The notes under the pieces are model-generated. The model ran no database searches, had not been told where the DNA came from, and saw nothing but the letters and a program-made list of their open reading frames with translations. The translations under genes and the position numbers were made by a program. Of a DNA stretch of 64,000 nt, positions 8,576-17,766 are shown one piece after another. The stretch lies in the NCBI GenBank assembly GCA_965369945.1, contig CBDUST010000001.1, forward strand, positions 21,359 through 85,358, written 5' to 3'. Position 1 is the first letter of the stretch, and each line of letters opens with the position of its first letter. This DNA comes from JADFNO01 sp965369945. GTDB lineage: Bacteria; Planctomycetota; Phycisphaerae; Phycisphaerales; SM1A02.

Positions 8576-8604
8576 CCCCCATCCGTGTCCATCTGTGGTG
8601 AAAG
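8576..8604 (-). repeat. Dispersed CACAGATG repeat, copy 2
   Basis: Read on the minus strand this is CTTTCACCACAGATG then GACACGGATGGGGG, matching copy 1 at 5869 with a few changes. The opposite orientation of copies 1 and 2 brackets the 2.7-kb kinase block. From here to the ATPase gene (about 350 bases) I see only GC-rich sequence and the possible leader ORF at 8801. Confidence 0.65.
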
Positions 8605-8800
8605 AAGGCTGGAGGACTGAGCGGCGGCACGAGCGCGCGCATGCAAGACAGAATAACGCGAGGGTCGCCTCGGAATTTTAGAAACATTTTCCCGCCTGGT
8701 GAGCCGCTAAGCCGCGTTCTATGGGCTGACTTACCGAGACGGCGTCCCTGGCGCGCACACAGACTGCCGTGCCTCCTTCAATAGAAGGAGTTCTCGTTCC

Positions 8801-8959
8801 ATGTTTTCATCTTCGATCCTGACATGTCAATTTCCGGGGGCGCGGCAACTCTGGCGCGCACAAACTAATCCCTATCTCGCTCAGAATCTCGCGCGCGCCG
8901 ATTTGCCGCCCCCCCGGAAACGTCATCCTTCACCCCTCAAGGTACACTGCCCACCATGA
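8801..8959 (+). CDS. Possible 52-residue leader ORF coupled to the ATPase gene
   Basis: ATG 8801 is preceded by AAGGAG (8785-8790). The frame runs to TGA 8957-8959, whose ATGA overlaps the ATG of the ABC ATPase gene. The product begins [20 protein letters not shown] and is basic and Pro-rich toward the end. The Shine-Dalgarno sequence and the four-base overlap fit translational coupling. The composition does not look like a conserved protein, so it may be a chance frame that acts only as a leader. Confidence 0.25.
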   Translation: MFSSSILTCQFPGARQLWRAQTNPYLAQNLARADLPPPRKRHPSPLKVHCPP

Positions 8960-10047
8960 CCAGCGTCCAAGCGCAACCAACCACACCCGGTATGACCAAA
9001 CCTGCACCATTGCTTGCGATTGACGATCTAGCGATTTCGTTTGACACCGCTGATGGAAACGTACAAGCGGTCGATGGTCTGAGCTTGACGATTCATCCGC
9101 GTCAAACCCTTGCTCTGGTCGGTGAGTCCGGCTGCGGGAAATCCGTCACGGCGCTGGCCATTTTGCAACTGATCGATCAGCCCCCTGGAAGTATCGATCG
9201 CGGTTCGATTGTCTTTGACGATCGCGATCTGTTGCAGTTCAGCGAGAAACAGATGCTGAAGGTGCGCGGCAAGGAAATCGCCATGATTTTCCAGGAGCCG
9301 ATGACGAGTCTGAATCCGGTCTATACCGTCGGCGACCAAATCCTCGAAGCGATACTCCTGCACCAGGATGTGAACAACAAAGAGGCGGTCGCAATTGCGA
9401 TTGCCGCGATGAACGATGTAGGGATTCCAAACCCTAAGCAGCGACTGAGCGATTACCCGCATCAATTTTCGGGCGGGATGCGCCAGCGTGTGATGATCGC
9501 CATGGCCCTTGCTTGCCGACCTAAGTTACTGCTTGCAGATGAACCGACAACGGCTCTTGATGTCACTATCCAAGCACAGATTCTCAAACTGCTCAAGGAA
9601 CTTCAGCGCGAGCGATCAATGGCGGTGATGCTGATTACCCACGATCTGGGCGTGGTCGCTGAGAACGCCGACGTCGTGTGCGTGATGTATGCAGGCCGGG
9701 TTGTTGAATACGCCAACGTCTTCGATCTGTTCGCTAAGTCGTATCACCCCTACACGCGCGGATTGTTCGCATCGATTCCAAAGATTGGTGAGACCAAGCA
9801 TCGTCTTGCGACGGTCGAGAAAATTGTCAATGATCCGCAGGAATACAAGAAGCTGCCGGGGTATGACAAGGGTGTTGTGCCGTGGTGGCTGACGCCCCCG
9901 GATGATGTCGCTTGGTCTGGCGACGGTGGTAACCACGTGCTCCACGAAGTCGAGCCGAACCACTGGGTTGCATGTCGAGGCACGGACTTCTTGGCCGGGC
10001 AATCATCACGTCGTCCCGACATCAAGTTTCGGCGATCGTATCCGTAA
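8956..10047 (+). CDS. Peptide-type ABC transporter ATP-binding protein (DppD/OppD family)
   Basis: A 363-residue ATPase that should power a Dpp/Opp-type importer, most likely with the permease at 4862. Walker A is GESGCGKS (56-63). The Q-loop region is [12 protein letters not shown], the signature is FSGGMRQRV, Walker B with the following D-loop is [12 protein letters not shown], and the H-loop is LITHDLG. The C-terminal [11 protein letters not shown] marks the oligopeptide subfamily. The usual cysteine-rich tail (CxFxPRC) is replaced by a longer segment ([21 protein letters not shown] to HWVACRG, read in parts). The iron-sulphur-like cysteine cluster of many DppD proteins is therefore absent. 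No DppF partner follows. Confidence 0.93.
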   Translation: MTSVQAQPTTPGMTKPAPLLAIDDLAISFDTADGNVQAVDGLSLTIHPRQTLALVGESGCGKSVTALAILQLIDQPPGSIDRGSIVFDDRDLLQFSEKQMLKVRGKEIAMIFQEPMTSLNPVYTVGDQILEAILLHQDVNNKEAVAIAIAAMNDVGIPNPKQRLSDYPHQFSGGMRQRVMIAMALACRPKLLLADEPTTALDVTIQAQILKLLKELQRERSMAVMLITHDLGVVAENADVVCVMYAGRVVEYANVFDLFAKSYHPYTRGLFASIPKIGETKHRLATVEKIVNDPQEYKKLPGYDKGVVPWWLTPPDDVAWSGDGGNHVLHEVEPNHWVACRGTDFLAGQSSRRPDIKFRRSYP

Positions 10048-10068
10048 CGCCAAGACGTCTGGGCGCCA

Positions 10069-11739
10069 TCACTCGCCGGTCGTCGTATGCGCGGAGGTGT
10101 GCTTGGGCTCGGTATCTTGGAGGATGGCATAGCCGACGTGGGTGAGGCAACTGTTGATGCGCTTAAGGTGTGTGAGCAAATCAAGGTGAATCGCACTGGT
10201 CTCATAGGCCTCAGTGAGTCCGGCATTGAGCCGCGCAAAGTGCCGATCGCGAAGCTCGTGTTCGTACTGGTTGATCCGCTCCTTGTGGCGAAGCAGTTGT
10301 TGAGCGAGCTGACGATCGCGCGTGGGAAAGGCGTTCTCCGCGATGTGGAAGTTCTCGCGCACCTTGTTGTAGAAATCTTCGAGTTCTTTCTTGCCATCTT
10401 CCGAGAACGTCGCCCCGAGACGAATCTTCTTGAGAATCAGTTCGCTGATGTTCTTGTCGATGATGTCGCCGATGGTTTCCAACTCACTGAGGTATCGCAA
10501 TTGGCGCATCTGCTCGATAGCGTCGTACTGCTCAGCTTCATCACGCGCAAGGCGAGTGAGGAACCGTTTTATTTCCGTATCGAGCAAATCGACTTGATCG
10601 TCGCGTTCGCTGACTTGCCGGATGAGCTGTTCGTTATTGGTCTTGAAAGCGATCCAGGCGTCAGTGAGCATTGCACTGACGATCTCGGACATGTGCATGA
10701 TCTCTCGAAGCGACTGGCCCATTGCCAACGCGACCCCACCGATCGGACCACCGGTGATGTACCGCGGCCCGAACGCCCCATTCTTGCCCGGGGCTGTTGT
10801 GGGTACGAGATAGGCAAACAGGGATGAGGTCAACGCGACCGTGGGCAGACCGATGATCGCGACGGCGATGTTGAAGCCCGTATGTAAACCGGCAATCGCC
10901 AAAGGGAGGATGTCGGCGGTCGGTTGCGGAAGCGCGTCCCCCACAAGTTCAAGCGCCGTCAAGACCACGGCGGCGACGATCAATTTCAGCATGAGGTTCG
11001 CCAGTGCAAGCCTTCGAGATTCGACCAGCCGCCAACCCAGAATCAGCGTGGTTATCGCAAGTCCGACGTTCGCGCCGAGAACAACTGGTGCGGCCATTCT
11101 AAAGCTGACAGCGTTGGCGGCGCTGAGTCCAATGAGCAAGCCAATGGTGGCTGTGCTTGATTGCAACAGCAAGGCAAGTAGCGCGGCGAAGCAGGCTAGG
11201 AGCAAGGCATATTGTTCGAGTTGGTCGAAGTTGATGATTGCGCTCAGGCCGGATTCCGGGTCAACCGAGCCCGCTGATGCAGCTTCGGTCATGATGCGTA
11301 TGCCGAGGAATATGAACCCCAGCGCCAAGAGAACCTGGCCGATGCCCCGACTTCTCGGTCCTTGTGTGAATTGAAACAGCGCAACACCCAACAGGATGAG
11401 GATCGGCGCGGCGTGCTCGAGTCGAAGCGCAATGAGCAGGACCATCACGGTGAGCCCGATGTTCGCCCCGAGCACGCTTCCGAGCATTTGCTTGGCCGTC
11501 ATGTGACCGGCTCGCACTGTCTGCACCGCAAGCAGTGATATTGTTGTGCTCGATGGAGCGACGAGCGAGACCGCCAATCCTGCCACGAACGTCCACCCGC
11601 GCTTCGAGGCGAGGCGCTGCATCCACGTGCCCAGCCGCTCGCCGAAGAGTCGATCGAGCCCTTTGCGCAGATAGCGCACGCCGAACACGAGCAGCGCGAC
11701 GCCGCCGAAGATGCTGAGAATGTTGAACAAGTCCGCCAT
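10069..11739 (-). CDS. Na/Pi cotransporter family protein with C-terminal PhoU-like domain
   Basis: A 556-residue membrane protein. The N-terminal 330 residues hold two Na/Pi-cotransporter repeats with the QSSS-like signature, seen as LVAPSSTTISLLAVQTV (about 58-74) and LLLQSSTATIGLLIGLSAANAV (about 190-211). Each is followed by a GANVGL/GANIGL motif. The C-terminal 200 residues are helical and PhoU-like (MSEIVSAMLTDAWIAFKTNNE to HKERINQYEHELRDRHF). The protein should take up or export phosphate driven by sodium, with the PhoU-like part as regulator. It converges with the ABC ATPase gene, leaving 21 bases between stops. Confidence 0.93.
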   Translation of the reverse strand: MADLFNILSIFGGVALLVFGVRYLRKGLDRLFGERLGTWMQRLASKRGWTFVAGLAVSLVAPSSTTISLLAVQTVRAGHMTAKQMLGSVLGANIGLTVMVLLIALRLEHAAPILILLGVALFQFTQGPRSRGIGQVLLALGFIFLGIRIMTEAASAGSVDPESGLSAIINFDQLEQYALLLACFAALLALLLQSSTATIGLLIGLSAANAVSFRMAAPVVLGANVGLAITTLILGWRLVESRRLALANLMLKLIVAAVVLTALELVGDALPQPTADILPLAIAGLHTGFNIAVAIIGLPTVALTSSLFAYLVPTTAPGKNGAFGPRYITGGPIGGVALAMGQSLREIMHMSEIVSAMLTDAWIAFKTNNEQLIRQVSERDDQVDLLDTEIKRFLTRLARDEAEQYDAIEQMRQLRYLSELETIGDIIDKNISELILKKIRLGATFSEDGKKELEDFYNKVRENFHIAENAFPTRDRQLAQQLLRHKERINQYEHELRDRHFARLNAGLTEAYETSAIHLDLLTHLKRINSCLTHVGYAILQDTEPKHTSAHTTTGE

Positions 11740-11819
11740 CGACTGTTTCTACGTCGGCTGTCGGCGCGGTTGGCTGGGGACTATTGGGCGATTTTCATGT
11801 TGAGAAATGGTGGGTTTGG

Positions 11820-12965
11820 TCAATCGGGGTCCTCAGGCATGACTCGGGCGATGAAGGCGATGTCCGTGCTGCCGGAGTCGGAGCGGAACAGCACCATCGC
11901 ATAGAGCATGCCCTCGAAGCCACGGTGCGGCGTGAAGCGGACGCGGCAGGTCGTGATATCGTCGTCCTTGCGCTTGGTTGAGACCAATTCGGCGTCGGCG
12001 GCTGACGATCTGGACTGAGCTGCATAGATGCGCACGTTCTTCTTGTTGACGATGTCGACGTCGACCTCAATAGGAACACCGGCTCGTAGTGCGCCCAACT
12101 GGGCGATTTTCTCCTTGGAATACCATCCCCGCCGTTTCCGATCAGGATCAGAGCGGCTGCCCGAACATTCGTGGCGCACGCGCATGGGCAGGATCGGACA
12201 GTCGGGATGATCAGTTTCGATCGCCCACCACAGGCGCATACCTTGACAATTCCCGATGGCGCGCGGTGGAATCGTCCATTGCACGTCATACTTGTTTCGC
12301 GGATCGTCGCTTCGAGGATCAAATCCGTCCACGTAGACCGGCGGTTCGCCGTCCGTCGAGATGATCCGAAACGGCCGGCCGTCAACGGATTCGATGCGAG
12401 TTCGTCCGGTGGTTACGCCTTTCTGCGCACCGACATAAGGAGGATCGGCGCGGACGGGCATGGTGATCATGCCGTCGAGTTGGATCAGTGCGTGAAGTTG
12501 CCGACCGGCGTCGTTGAAAAACAGACGGAGCCTGGCGGTCTTCGGCCCGGGTGTGATCGGTGCATTGAACGTGGCGTGGAACGGGATCGATCCACCGGCC
12601 GGAACGATCGTGCCGGCCACATCTTGTGGTGCGGTGCAGGAACAGTCGGGCTTGGCCACGACGAGCTCGATGGGGCGAGAGCTGAGATTGCGCAACACCG
12701 TTGTGAATTCGTGCGTGGAGTTTGGCGGGATCATGCCATAGTCAAGCCCACCCGGCTCGATGCGAAGCGAGCCGACGGTTACCGGGGCTCTGGGGATCGG
12801 ATCCGAAGGCGTGATCGTGGCTAGTGGTGCGATGGGGACCGGTGCCGGCCTCGCAGGCTGGTTGGTCGCTGTTTGCGCCGCTGACTGGTTCGATCCGTTG
12901 TCGCAGCCAATGAGCGCAAAGGTCAGCAACGTCGCCGAGACTCGAAGACTGTGTGCGCAGTTCAT
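11820..12965 (-). CDS. DUF1573-domain lipoprotein
   Basis: A 381-residue lipoprotein with signal sequence and lipobox (LLTFALIGC, Cys near residue 21). The DUF1573 domain spans about residues 70-170. It shows the usual start (GGLDYGMIPPNSTHEFTTVL), the LRNLSSRPIEL strand and the conserved KPDCSCTAPQ cysteine pair. DUF1573 proteins are immunoglobulin-like and common in Planctomycetota and Bacteroidota; their function is unknown. The remaining 200 residues have no recognised domain. Its start overlaps the stop of the 129-residue gene upstream by four bases (ATGA), so the pair is translationally coupled. Confidence 0.85.
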   Translation of the reverse strand: MNCAHSLRVSATLLTFALIGCDNGSNQSAAQTATNQPARPAPVPIAPLATITPSDPIPRAPVTVGSLRIEPGGLDYGMIPPNSTHEFTTVLRNLSSRPIELVVAKPDCSCTAPQDVAGTIVPAGGSIPFHATFNAPITPGPKTARLRLFFNDAGRQLHALIQLDGMITMPVRADPPYVGAQKGVTTGRTRIESVDGRPFRIISTDGEPPVYVDGFDPRSDDPRNKYDVQWTIPPRAIGNCQGMRLWWAIETDHPDCPILPMRVRHECSGSRSDPDRKRRGWYSKEKIAQLGALRAGVPIEVDVDIVNKKNVRIYAAQSRSSAADAELVSTKRKDDDITTCRVRFTPHRGFEGMLYAMVLFRSDSGSTDIAFIARVMPEDPD

Positions 12966-13351
12966 GGGAGTGGCTCGGATTCAATGTTGGCGGACTCGCC
13001 GGACAGTTTCTTCGTGAGGTATTTCTTGACCCAAGTCTCGAACGACTTTCCAGCGGCAGGATCCTTGTTACTGAACTGGACTTTTGCGATGTCATCGAAC
13101 TGAATCGACACGCGTTCGGAGCCGTCTTTGGGGATCAATCGCACCGTCGATTGGTGGGTGTTCGAGCTGCAAGTGCAATCGAAGACATACCCTTGGATCG
13201 ATTGGCCGGTCGATCGGCGGATGATTGTTACGTTGCCCCGGTAGTCGACCGCTGCCTTGAGAGCGCGTCGAAGGGCCTCGGCGTCCGAGTCGTCAACGAT
13301 GGTTCCTGCGGCGGAAGTGGCGTCGGGCGAGATGGTGGTTTCGTCTGACAT
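12962..13351 (-). CDS. Conserved-looking hypothetical protein coupled to the DUF1573 gene
   Basis: A 129-residue cytoplasmic protein with no signal or membrane segment. After an acidic N-terminus it has a small beta-rich core (RGNVTIIRRSTGQSIQGYVF then STVRLIPKDGSERVSIQFDDIAKVQF) and a helical tail with FETWVKKYLTKKL. The pattern of strands ending in a DDIAKVQF-type motif recalls small regulatory beta-barrels, but no family is assigned. ATGA overlap with the following lipoprotein gene points to joint expression. Confidence 0.75.
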   Translation of the reverse strand: MSDETTISPDATSAAGTIVDDSDAEALRRALKAAVDYRGNVTIIRRSTGQSIQGYVFDCTCSSNTHQSTVRLIPKDGSERVSIQFDDIAKVQFSNKDPAAGKSFETWVKKYLTKKLSGESANIESEPLP

Positions 13352-13427
13352 GTTTCACGGGGGTTCAGTTGGGTAGATCGGCACGGATTCTATCCCTATT
13401 GAGGGGCGAGCCGCTACGGGAGGCGGA

Positions 13428-13898
13428 TCAGCGCAGAACGTCGCGCGCCAGAGCCTTGCTCAGAAGCTGCCGGGCAAGTTCGTAGATCTGCGAATCGGTG
13501 CTTGCCCGAGGTCCAGCCACGTTGAGGGTCCTGACCATACGCTCGTTGAGCCACGCTCGGGCAGTCTCGGCTGAGGTCGCCTCGGTGGGGTCGATGACAA
13601 GGCAGGGCTTTTCCAGGGAGCGGGCGACGCGCTGTGTTAGAGCGGCGCCGCCGGTGAGCTTGCCTTGTGCGATGATGAGCGTTGCGTCGGAATCGCGCAC
13701 ATTCCATTCGGTGCGTTGGGCAGGATCAGCCAAGGGGGTTTCTATGAGCGGGTATTGATCGGGGATCGGACCCTGCTCACTGGCTCGGCCTTTGGGACAC
13801 CAACCGCCGCAGGTGATTCCCAGCTCGATGGCCGCGTCCAGCGCCGCCCGATCAGCACCGGTCTGTCCGCCCGAGATGATCTTGCGAATGGCGGTCAT
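13428..13898 (-). CDS. YpsA/'putative molybdenum carrier' family protein (Rossmann fold)
   Basis: A 156-residue protein of the LOG/DprA-like SLOG superfamily. The N-terminal signature ISGGQTGADRAALDAA (about 8-23) is diagnostic. It is followed by GGWCPKGRASEQG, RTEWNVRDSDATLII and KLTGGAALT, the nucleotide-binding loops of the family. Members annotated as putative molybdenum carriers have no proven cofactor role; the fold suggests binding of a nucleotide-like ligand. It stands alone between the DUF1573 operon and two tiny ORFs. Confidence 0.88.
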   Translation of the reverse strand: MTAIRKIISGGQTGADRAALDAAIELGITCGGWCPKGRASEQGPIPDQYPLIETPLADPAQRTEWNVRDSDATLIIAQGKLTGGAALTQRVARSLEKPCLVIDPTEATSAETARAWLNERMVRTLNVAGPRASTDSQIYELARQLLSKALARDVLR

Positions 13899-13957
13899 TG
13901 TTGGAGTCGGCGGTACGGTGAGGCGGTCGCATAGGCTCGGCCTGACGATTCTCTTTG

Positions 13958-14062
13958 CTAGTCGTCAGGGGCGCTCTCGTCAGGTCCGGGCAACTTCGCC
14001 CGCCATTCGGCGGCCTTGGTCGGGGTGTCCCAAACGTGGTCGAGGTTGATGAGCGGGTTCAT
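13958..14062 (-). CDS. Possible 34-residue protein
   Basis: The frame starts MNPLINLDHVWDTPTKAAEW and ends at TAG 13958-13960. Its ATG overlaps the TGA of the ORF above it (ATGA), and the composition is protein-like with no rare runs. It may be the last gene of the kinase transcript or the remnant of a longer gene. No homology is recognised. Confidence 0.3.
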   Translation of the reverse strand: MNPLINLDHVWDTPTKAAEWRAKLPGPDESAPDD

Positions 14063-14133
14063 TTGGACTCATCTTCCAACGCGGCCTCGTACTTGGCGAG
14101 GGCGGCTTCGTAGTCGTCGTGGCAGAGGAGCAT
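14059..14133 (-). CDS. Possible 24-residue ORF coupled to the one below it
   Basis: The frame MLLCHDDYEAALAKYEAALE ends DESK at TGA 14059-14061. It lies between the stop of the kinase-FGE gene and the 34-residue ORF. The sequence is strongly helical. It could be the 3' remnant of a larger coding sequence, since the same frame stays open upstream into the kinase gene. Confidence 0.22.
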   Translation of the reverse strand: MLLCHDDYEAALAKYEAALEDESK

Positions 14134-14165
14134 CGGACGCTGGACTTTCAGTAGACCTGGGACTG

Positions 14166-16688
14166 CTATTTCTGAATCTCCCGTGAAGCGCGCACGCCGA
14201 TATCGAACTGGAAGAACACGGATGCGTTCGCGAACCGGTATGAAGATCGTGCCCTCCAAGCGGGGTGGTAGAAGGATCCGCCGCGGAGATAGGCGTTCGA
14301 GCTTGCCTCTCCCCTTACCCCAGGCACCGCTCGACACAATTCCTCGACGTTGCCGTGCATGTCAAACAACCCGAAGCCGTTCGCCTGAAAGCTGCCGACC
14401 GGCGCTGTTTCGGCAAAGCCGTCGTCAAAGCTCTCTCCAGTCCCCCAAACTTCGCGATAGGGCGCCGCGGCCTTGTCCAGGACATTCGCGTAGCCCTCGA
14501 GAGATTCAGGTTCGTCCCCGGTGAACCAAGACGTCGTCGTTCCCGCCCGGGCGGCGTACTCCCACTGGCCCTGGGTCGGTACGACGAGACTGTGCTCGGC
14601 CAGCAGCTCCTTGCACATCGTAAAGCTGACCTGCTGGACCGGATGCGCCAGAGTGAACATCTCGCCAAAATGGTCCTGTCCAGGCGTACCGTAGCTTGGG
14701 CTGGCACGCCCAGACAGCCGCTCCCACTGCCCCACCGTCAGCTCGTGCCTGGCCAGGAAATACGGTCCGAGATCTTGCTCCTGCAGGTGCGTGCCCCAAC
14801 CCGGAAAATACCCCGGCCGGAACCTCCCGCCCGGGATCAACACGAAGACGATGCCAGTCTCTTCTGTCACTTCGATCGATCCATCCTCGTGGTGTTCCGG
14901 AATCGGGATTTCCGCCGGATCCATGCCGGAGGACGGATCCCACGCCGAGCGCAGGTGGTAGAACTCCCAGAGCTCGGTCACGGGGTTCATGCCAATCGGA
15001 ACGAGGCCAAACTGCGGCCGGAGATCAATCGGAGAGTCGGCGTAGAGCTCGCTTGCGACGATCCCATCGGCTTTCCGGATAGCCAAGCGGGCCTTTTTCC
15101 ATGTGTCCGCATGGGCCGTGCTCGAGATGTCGCGCACAACCTTCGCCCAGATTAGCGCTGCATTGACTTTGGCAAGGATCCCATTTTCCGAGTCAAGGAA
15201 TGCACGGAGCTCTTCTACCTGGGTTTGCAATACGTCGCTGAGGAATCGTTCCGCATCGGTCAGTCCCCTGGTCCGAGCTCGGAAGTCACCAAGACCCTGC
15301 TCCAGCCTGGACAACTCTGGGATCAGGGGTTCGGCCTCCTCCCTGATCCAATCCTCCATCACCTGGACTTTCTCCGGCCAAGCGGGATAGAAGAGTGCCT
15401 CTCTCTCCTCGGCTTGGCGCAGCCTCTCGCCAATTGCCACCAGGTCGAACTTCTCCAGGTTGGCCTGTGCCTGGACCATGAAGAACGTCGTGCCGGCCAT
15501 GCCGACCAGCAGTGTGGCGAATACGCCGACTGCCGCTATCACCTGACCGCGATTGCGCCGAATGAACTTGCTCGCGCGGTACGCCGCGCTGGGTGGTCCG
15601 GCCAGGACTGGCTCGTGGCTGAGGTGGCGCCGGATATCTGCCGCGAGACCGTTGGCCGTCTCATACCGGTGCTGGCGGTCCTTCTCCATCGCCTTCATCA
15701 CGATCCAGTCCAGTTCGCCGCGAAGTTGGCGGACCAGCGTTCGCGGCTCGGCGCGGCGATGCTGGGCGATGTCGGCAACGGAGGACTTTCCGTCACCCCC
15801 ACCCCCAACCCCAACCCCTCTCCCGGGGGGAGAGGGGCGTATGTCGCCCATGCTGCTCAATCGCGTGCTCGGCTTCTGGGGCTCCTCGTCACGAATGATC
15901 CTCTGAATGTCAGCCAGCGCCGCCTTGCGCAGCGTCCTCGGATCGAACGGCAGCGCGCCGGTCAGAAGTTCATAGAGCAGCACGCCCAGAGAGTAAATAT
16001 CACTGCGGGTGTCGATATCCTGGGCCGTCATCTCCGCCTGCTCGGGGCTCATGTACTCCGGCGTGCCGATGAGCTGGCCTTGCTCCGTAAAGAGCGTTTT
16101 CTCCGTGAGCTTCTGGTGCAGTGCCTTGGCCACGCCGAAGTCGATCACCTTCGGCACGGCGCTGCCTTCCTTCGCCGACACGAGAACGTTGCTCGGCTTG
16201 AGGTCGCGGTGGATGATGCCTTTTTGATGCGCGTGCTGTACAGCGTCGCAGACCTGTGTGAACAGAGCTAGGCGCTGCTCGATGTTCAGTCGCTGGCGAT
16301 CGCAGTGTTCGGTGATGGGGACGCCCGGAACGTGCTCCATGACGAAGTACGACCGGCCATCATCGGTCACACCCGCGTCGAAGACCTTGGCCACGCTGGG
16401 GTGATCCATCATGGCCAGGGCTTGGCGTTCGGCTTCGAAGCGGGCGATGACTTGCTTCGTATCCATGCCGAGCTTGATCACCTTCAGCGCGACACGCCGG
16501 CGCACGGGCTCGGTCTGCTCGGCCAGATACACGACGGCGAAGCCGCCCTTACCGAGAACTTCCCGGATGGTGTAGTGCCCGACTCTTGAGCCCGGGGTGA
16601 TCTGTCCTGCCGCACTTTGGCCATGGAGCACGGTAGCTGCGTCATCGGCACTCGGGTTCTTGTGGATCGTGGGTTCTTTTTCCTCCAT
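14166..16688 (-). CDS. Ser/Thr protein kinase fused to a formylglycine-generating-enzyme-like domain
   Basis: An 840-residue membrane kinase. In the N-terminal PknB-like domain the glycine loop is GKGGFA (46-51), the ATP lysine is Lys69 (ALKV), the catalytic loop is HRDLKPSN (160-167) and DFG is at 183-185. One membrane helix spans about 383-406. A helical linker follows, then an FGE/SUMF1-like domain from about 615 with [44 protein letters not shown] and YLRGGSFYH. In planctomycetes this domain is usually a sensor or binding module rather than an active oxidase. A dispersed palindrome is translated in frame at about 283-298 ([14 protein letters not shown]). It lies in a variable loop of the kinase C-lobe. 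Confidence 0.94.
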   Translation of the reverse strand: MEEKEPTIHKNPSADDAATVLHGQSAAGQITPGSRVGHYTIREVLGKGGFAVVYLAEQTEPVRRRVALKVIKLGMDTKQVIARFEAERQALAMMDHPSVAKVFDAGVTDDGRSYFVMEHVPGVPITEHCDRQRLNIEQRLALFTQVCDAVQHAHQKGIIHRDLKPSNVLVSAKEGSAVPKVIDFGVAKALHQKLTEKTLFTEQGQLIGTPEYMSPEQAEMTAQDIDTRSDIYSLGVLLYELLTGALPFDPRTLRKAALADIQRIIRDEEPQKPSTRLSSMGDIRPSPPGRGVGVGGGGDGKSSVADIAQHRRAEPRTLVRQLRGELDWIVMKAMEKDRQHRYETANGLAADIRRHLSHEPVLAGPPSAAYRASKFIRRNRGQVIAAVGVFATLLVGMAGTTFFMVQAQANLEKFDLVAIGERLRQAEEREALFYPAWPEKVQVMEDWIREEAEPLIPELSRLEQGLGDFRARTRGLTDAERFLSDVLQTQVEELRAFLDSENGILAKVNAALIWAKVVRDISSTAHADTWKKARLAIRKADGIVASELYADSPIDLRPQFGLVPIGMNPVTELWEFYHLRSAWDPSSGMDPAEIPIPEHHEDGSIEVTEETGIVFVLIPGGRFRPGYFPGWGTHLQEQDLGPYFLARHELTVGQWERLSGRASPSYGTPGQDHFGEMFTLAHPVQQVSFTMCKELLAEHSLVVPTQGQWEYAARAGTTTSWFTGDEPESLEGYANVLDKAAAPYREVWGTGESFDDGFAETAPVGSFQANGFGLFDMHGNVEELCRAVPGVRGEASSNAYLRGGSFYHPAWRARSSYRFANASVFFQFDIGVRASREIQK
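15815..15837. repeat. Dispersed GC palindrome, copy 2 (inside the kinase gene)
   Basis: CCCCTCTCCC, three G and GGGAGAGGGG form a perfect 10-base palindrome. It is preceded by a CCCCCACCCCCAACCCCAA run (about 15796-15814). It matches copy 1 at 7978-7998 and keeps the kinase frame open. Confidence 0.75.
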
Positions 16689-16704
16689 CGCTACGTCCTT
16701 CCTT

Positions 16705-16727
16705 ATGCAATATTCTCCTTATTGCAT
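16705..16727 (-). promoter_or_regulatory. Inverted repeat in the kinase-FGE leader
   Basis: ATGCAATA (16705-16712) is repeated inverted as TATTGCAT (16720-16727) with a 7-base spacer, 17 bases before the kinase ATG. On the minus strand the spacer contains AGGAGAA. A second purine-rich site, AAGGAAGG, lies just before the ATG. It could be an operator or an RNA hairpin that controls translation. Confidence 0.4.
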
Positions 16728-16859
16728 GGTACCGAATCCGCACGAGTCTTTGTATGACATTGCTCGACAACCGCCGCCACAGCGTTTGGGGCCGTGCGTT
16801 GGGGAACCTATGGGTGAGGGAAGCGCTCGTGCCACCGGGCTTGACGAACTGATACTTTC

Positions 16860-17234
16860 TTAGCTGGTCGGCGCGTTCAGTTCACGGCCGGTGTTGGGAT
16901 CGAGCACGCGCCAATTGAATTTCTTGATGAGCTTCATGAGCACTTGCCAGCCGATCTCTTCTTCGGTGAGGGTCAGGAGCATCTGCGTGATGGGGTCTTG
17001 CCCGGGGGTCAGTTCAATGCGGAAGCCGGGCCCGTAGAGGACGTCGTCGTCCTCGCGTTCCGGCCCGGTGTTGCAATCGAACAGATCGCTCATGATTTTG
17101 CGCCGCGGGCCGATGGGCGCCATTACTCCCTCGCTGTCAGGTTCCTGGCTGGAGAGGACGACGAATTGTCGGCCGGACGTGGTTTGATCCATGAGTGATT
17201 CGGTTTCGGGCATTAGGGTCGAAGCCAATTGCAT
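16860..17234 (-). CDS. Hypothetical protein
   Basis: A 124-residue soluble acidic protein with no signal peptide or membrane helix. Recognisable stretches are RKIMSDLFDCNTGPEREDDD and LTLTEEEIGWQVLMKLIKKFNWRVLD. ATGs at about 17213 and 17192 are alternative starts; the latter gives a protein beginning MDQTTSGRQFVVLSSQEPD. The 160 bases between it and the kinase gene hold only the inverted repeat and spacer. The function is unknown. Confidence 0.65.
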   Translation of the reverse strand: MQLASTLMPETESLMDQTTSGRQFVVLSSQEPDSEGVMAPIGPRRKIMSDLFDCNTGPEREDDDVLYGPGFRIELTPGQDPITQMLLTLTEEEIGWQVLMKLIKKFNWRVLDPNTGRELNAPTS

Positions 17235-17282
17235 GCGGCCGCCGCACGTTGGCGCCGCTCAGCTTGCGGGAAGTTAGTCAGT

Positions 17283-17696
17283 CTACGCCTCGATCGCTTT
17301 GGAATGTTCGTCTGCATCTTGTTCGAGCAGTTGAACCACTTTGTCTACCAGCCTTATCAAGGGTACCGGCTTGACCATGTATGCGTCCACGCCGAGTGAT
17401 TCAGCGTAGGCCATGTGACGTTTACCCTGATTGGCAGTGACCATGATGATGATTGGTGGGTCCGCTTCGGCCTTGAGCCTCTCCAACACCAGGAAGCCGG
17501 AGCGCTTTGGAAGCATCATGTCCAGCACGATGGCATCGGGGTCTCCGTCATGGCAGGCGTGGAGGGCAGCGTCTCCGTCGGTGACGGTGTACGTCGTCGC
17601 ACCCTCAGCACGCATCGCCAGTTCGATGCTACTGAGGATGTCCCGATCATCATCGACGATCAGGACTTTCTTGCCTTCCAAGCGTGAAGTATTCAT
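17283..17696 (-). CDS. Single-domain response regulator
   Basis: A 137-residue receiver domain with no output domain. Acidic pocket Asp15-Asp16 lies in VLIVDDDRD, the phosphoacceptor is Asp59 (IVLDMMLPKRSG), the switch Thr lies in IIMVTA and the conserved Lys in YMVKPV. I place the start at ATG 17696 (MNTSRLEGKKVLIV). The open frame extends to 17801, but that part overlaps the acyltransferase gene and precedes the fold. Single-domain regulators act by protein contact in phosphorelays. No histidine kinase is adjacent. Confidence 0.92.
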   Translation of the reverse strand: MNTSRLEGKKVLIVDDDRDILSSIELAMRAEGATTYTVTDGDAALHACHDGDPDAIVLDMMLPKRSGFLVLERLKAEADPPIIIMVTANQGKRHMAYAESLGVDAYMVKPVPLIRLVDKVVQLLEQDADEHSKAIEA

Positions 17697-17766
17697 GGCA
17701 CGGTCAGGGTGCAGTCCGATGGTGGGGCACAATCGTAGCCTCGCCAACGCGGCGGCGGCGTTATGT

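Noticed and set aside
5864..8610. Defence island built around a kinase
   Set aside because: No nuclease, helicase, NLR-type NTPase, toxin or phage-sensing gene is nearby, so kinase plus RHH protein alone do not support a defence system.
14059..14337. 92-codon minus-strand frame running into the kinase gene
   Set aside because: Its first two thirds are an out-of-frame shadow of the FGE domain; only the last 24 codons, outside the kinase gene, were kept at low confidence.
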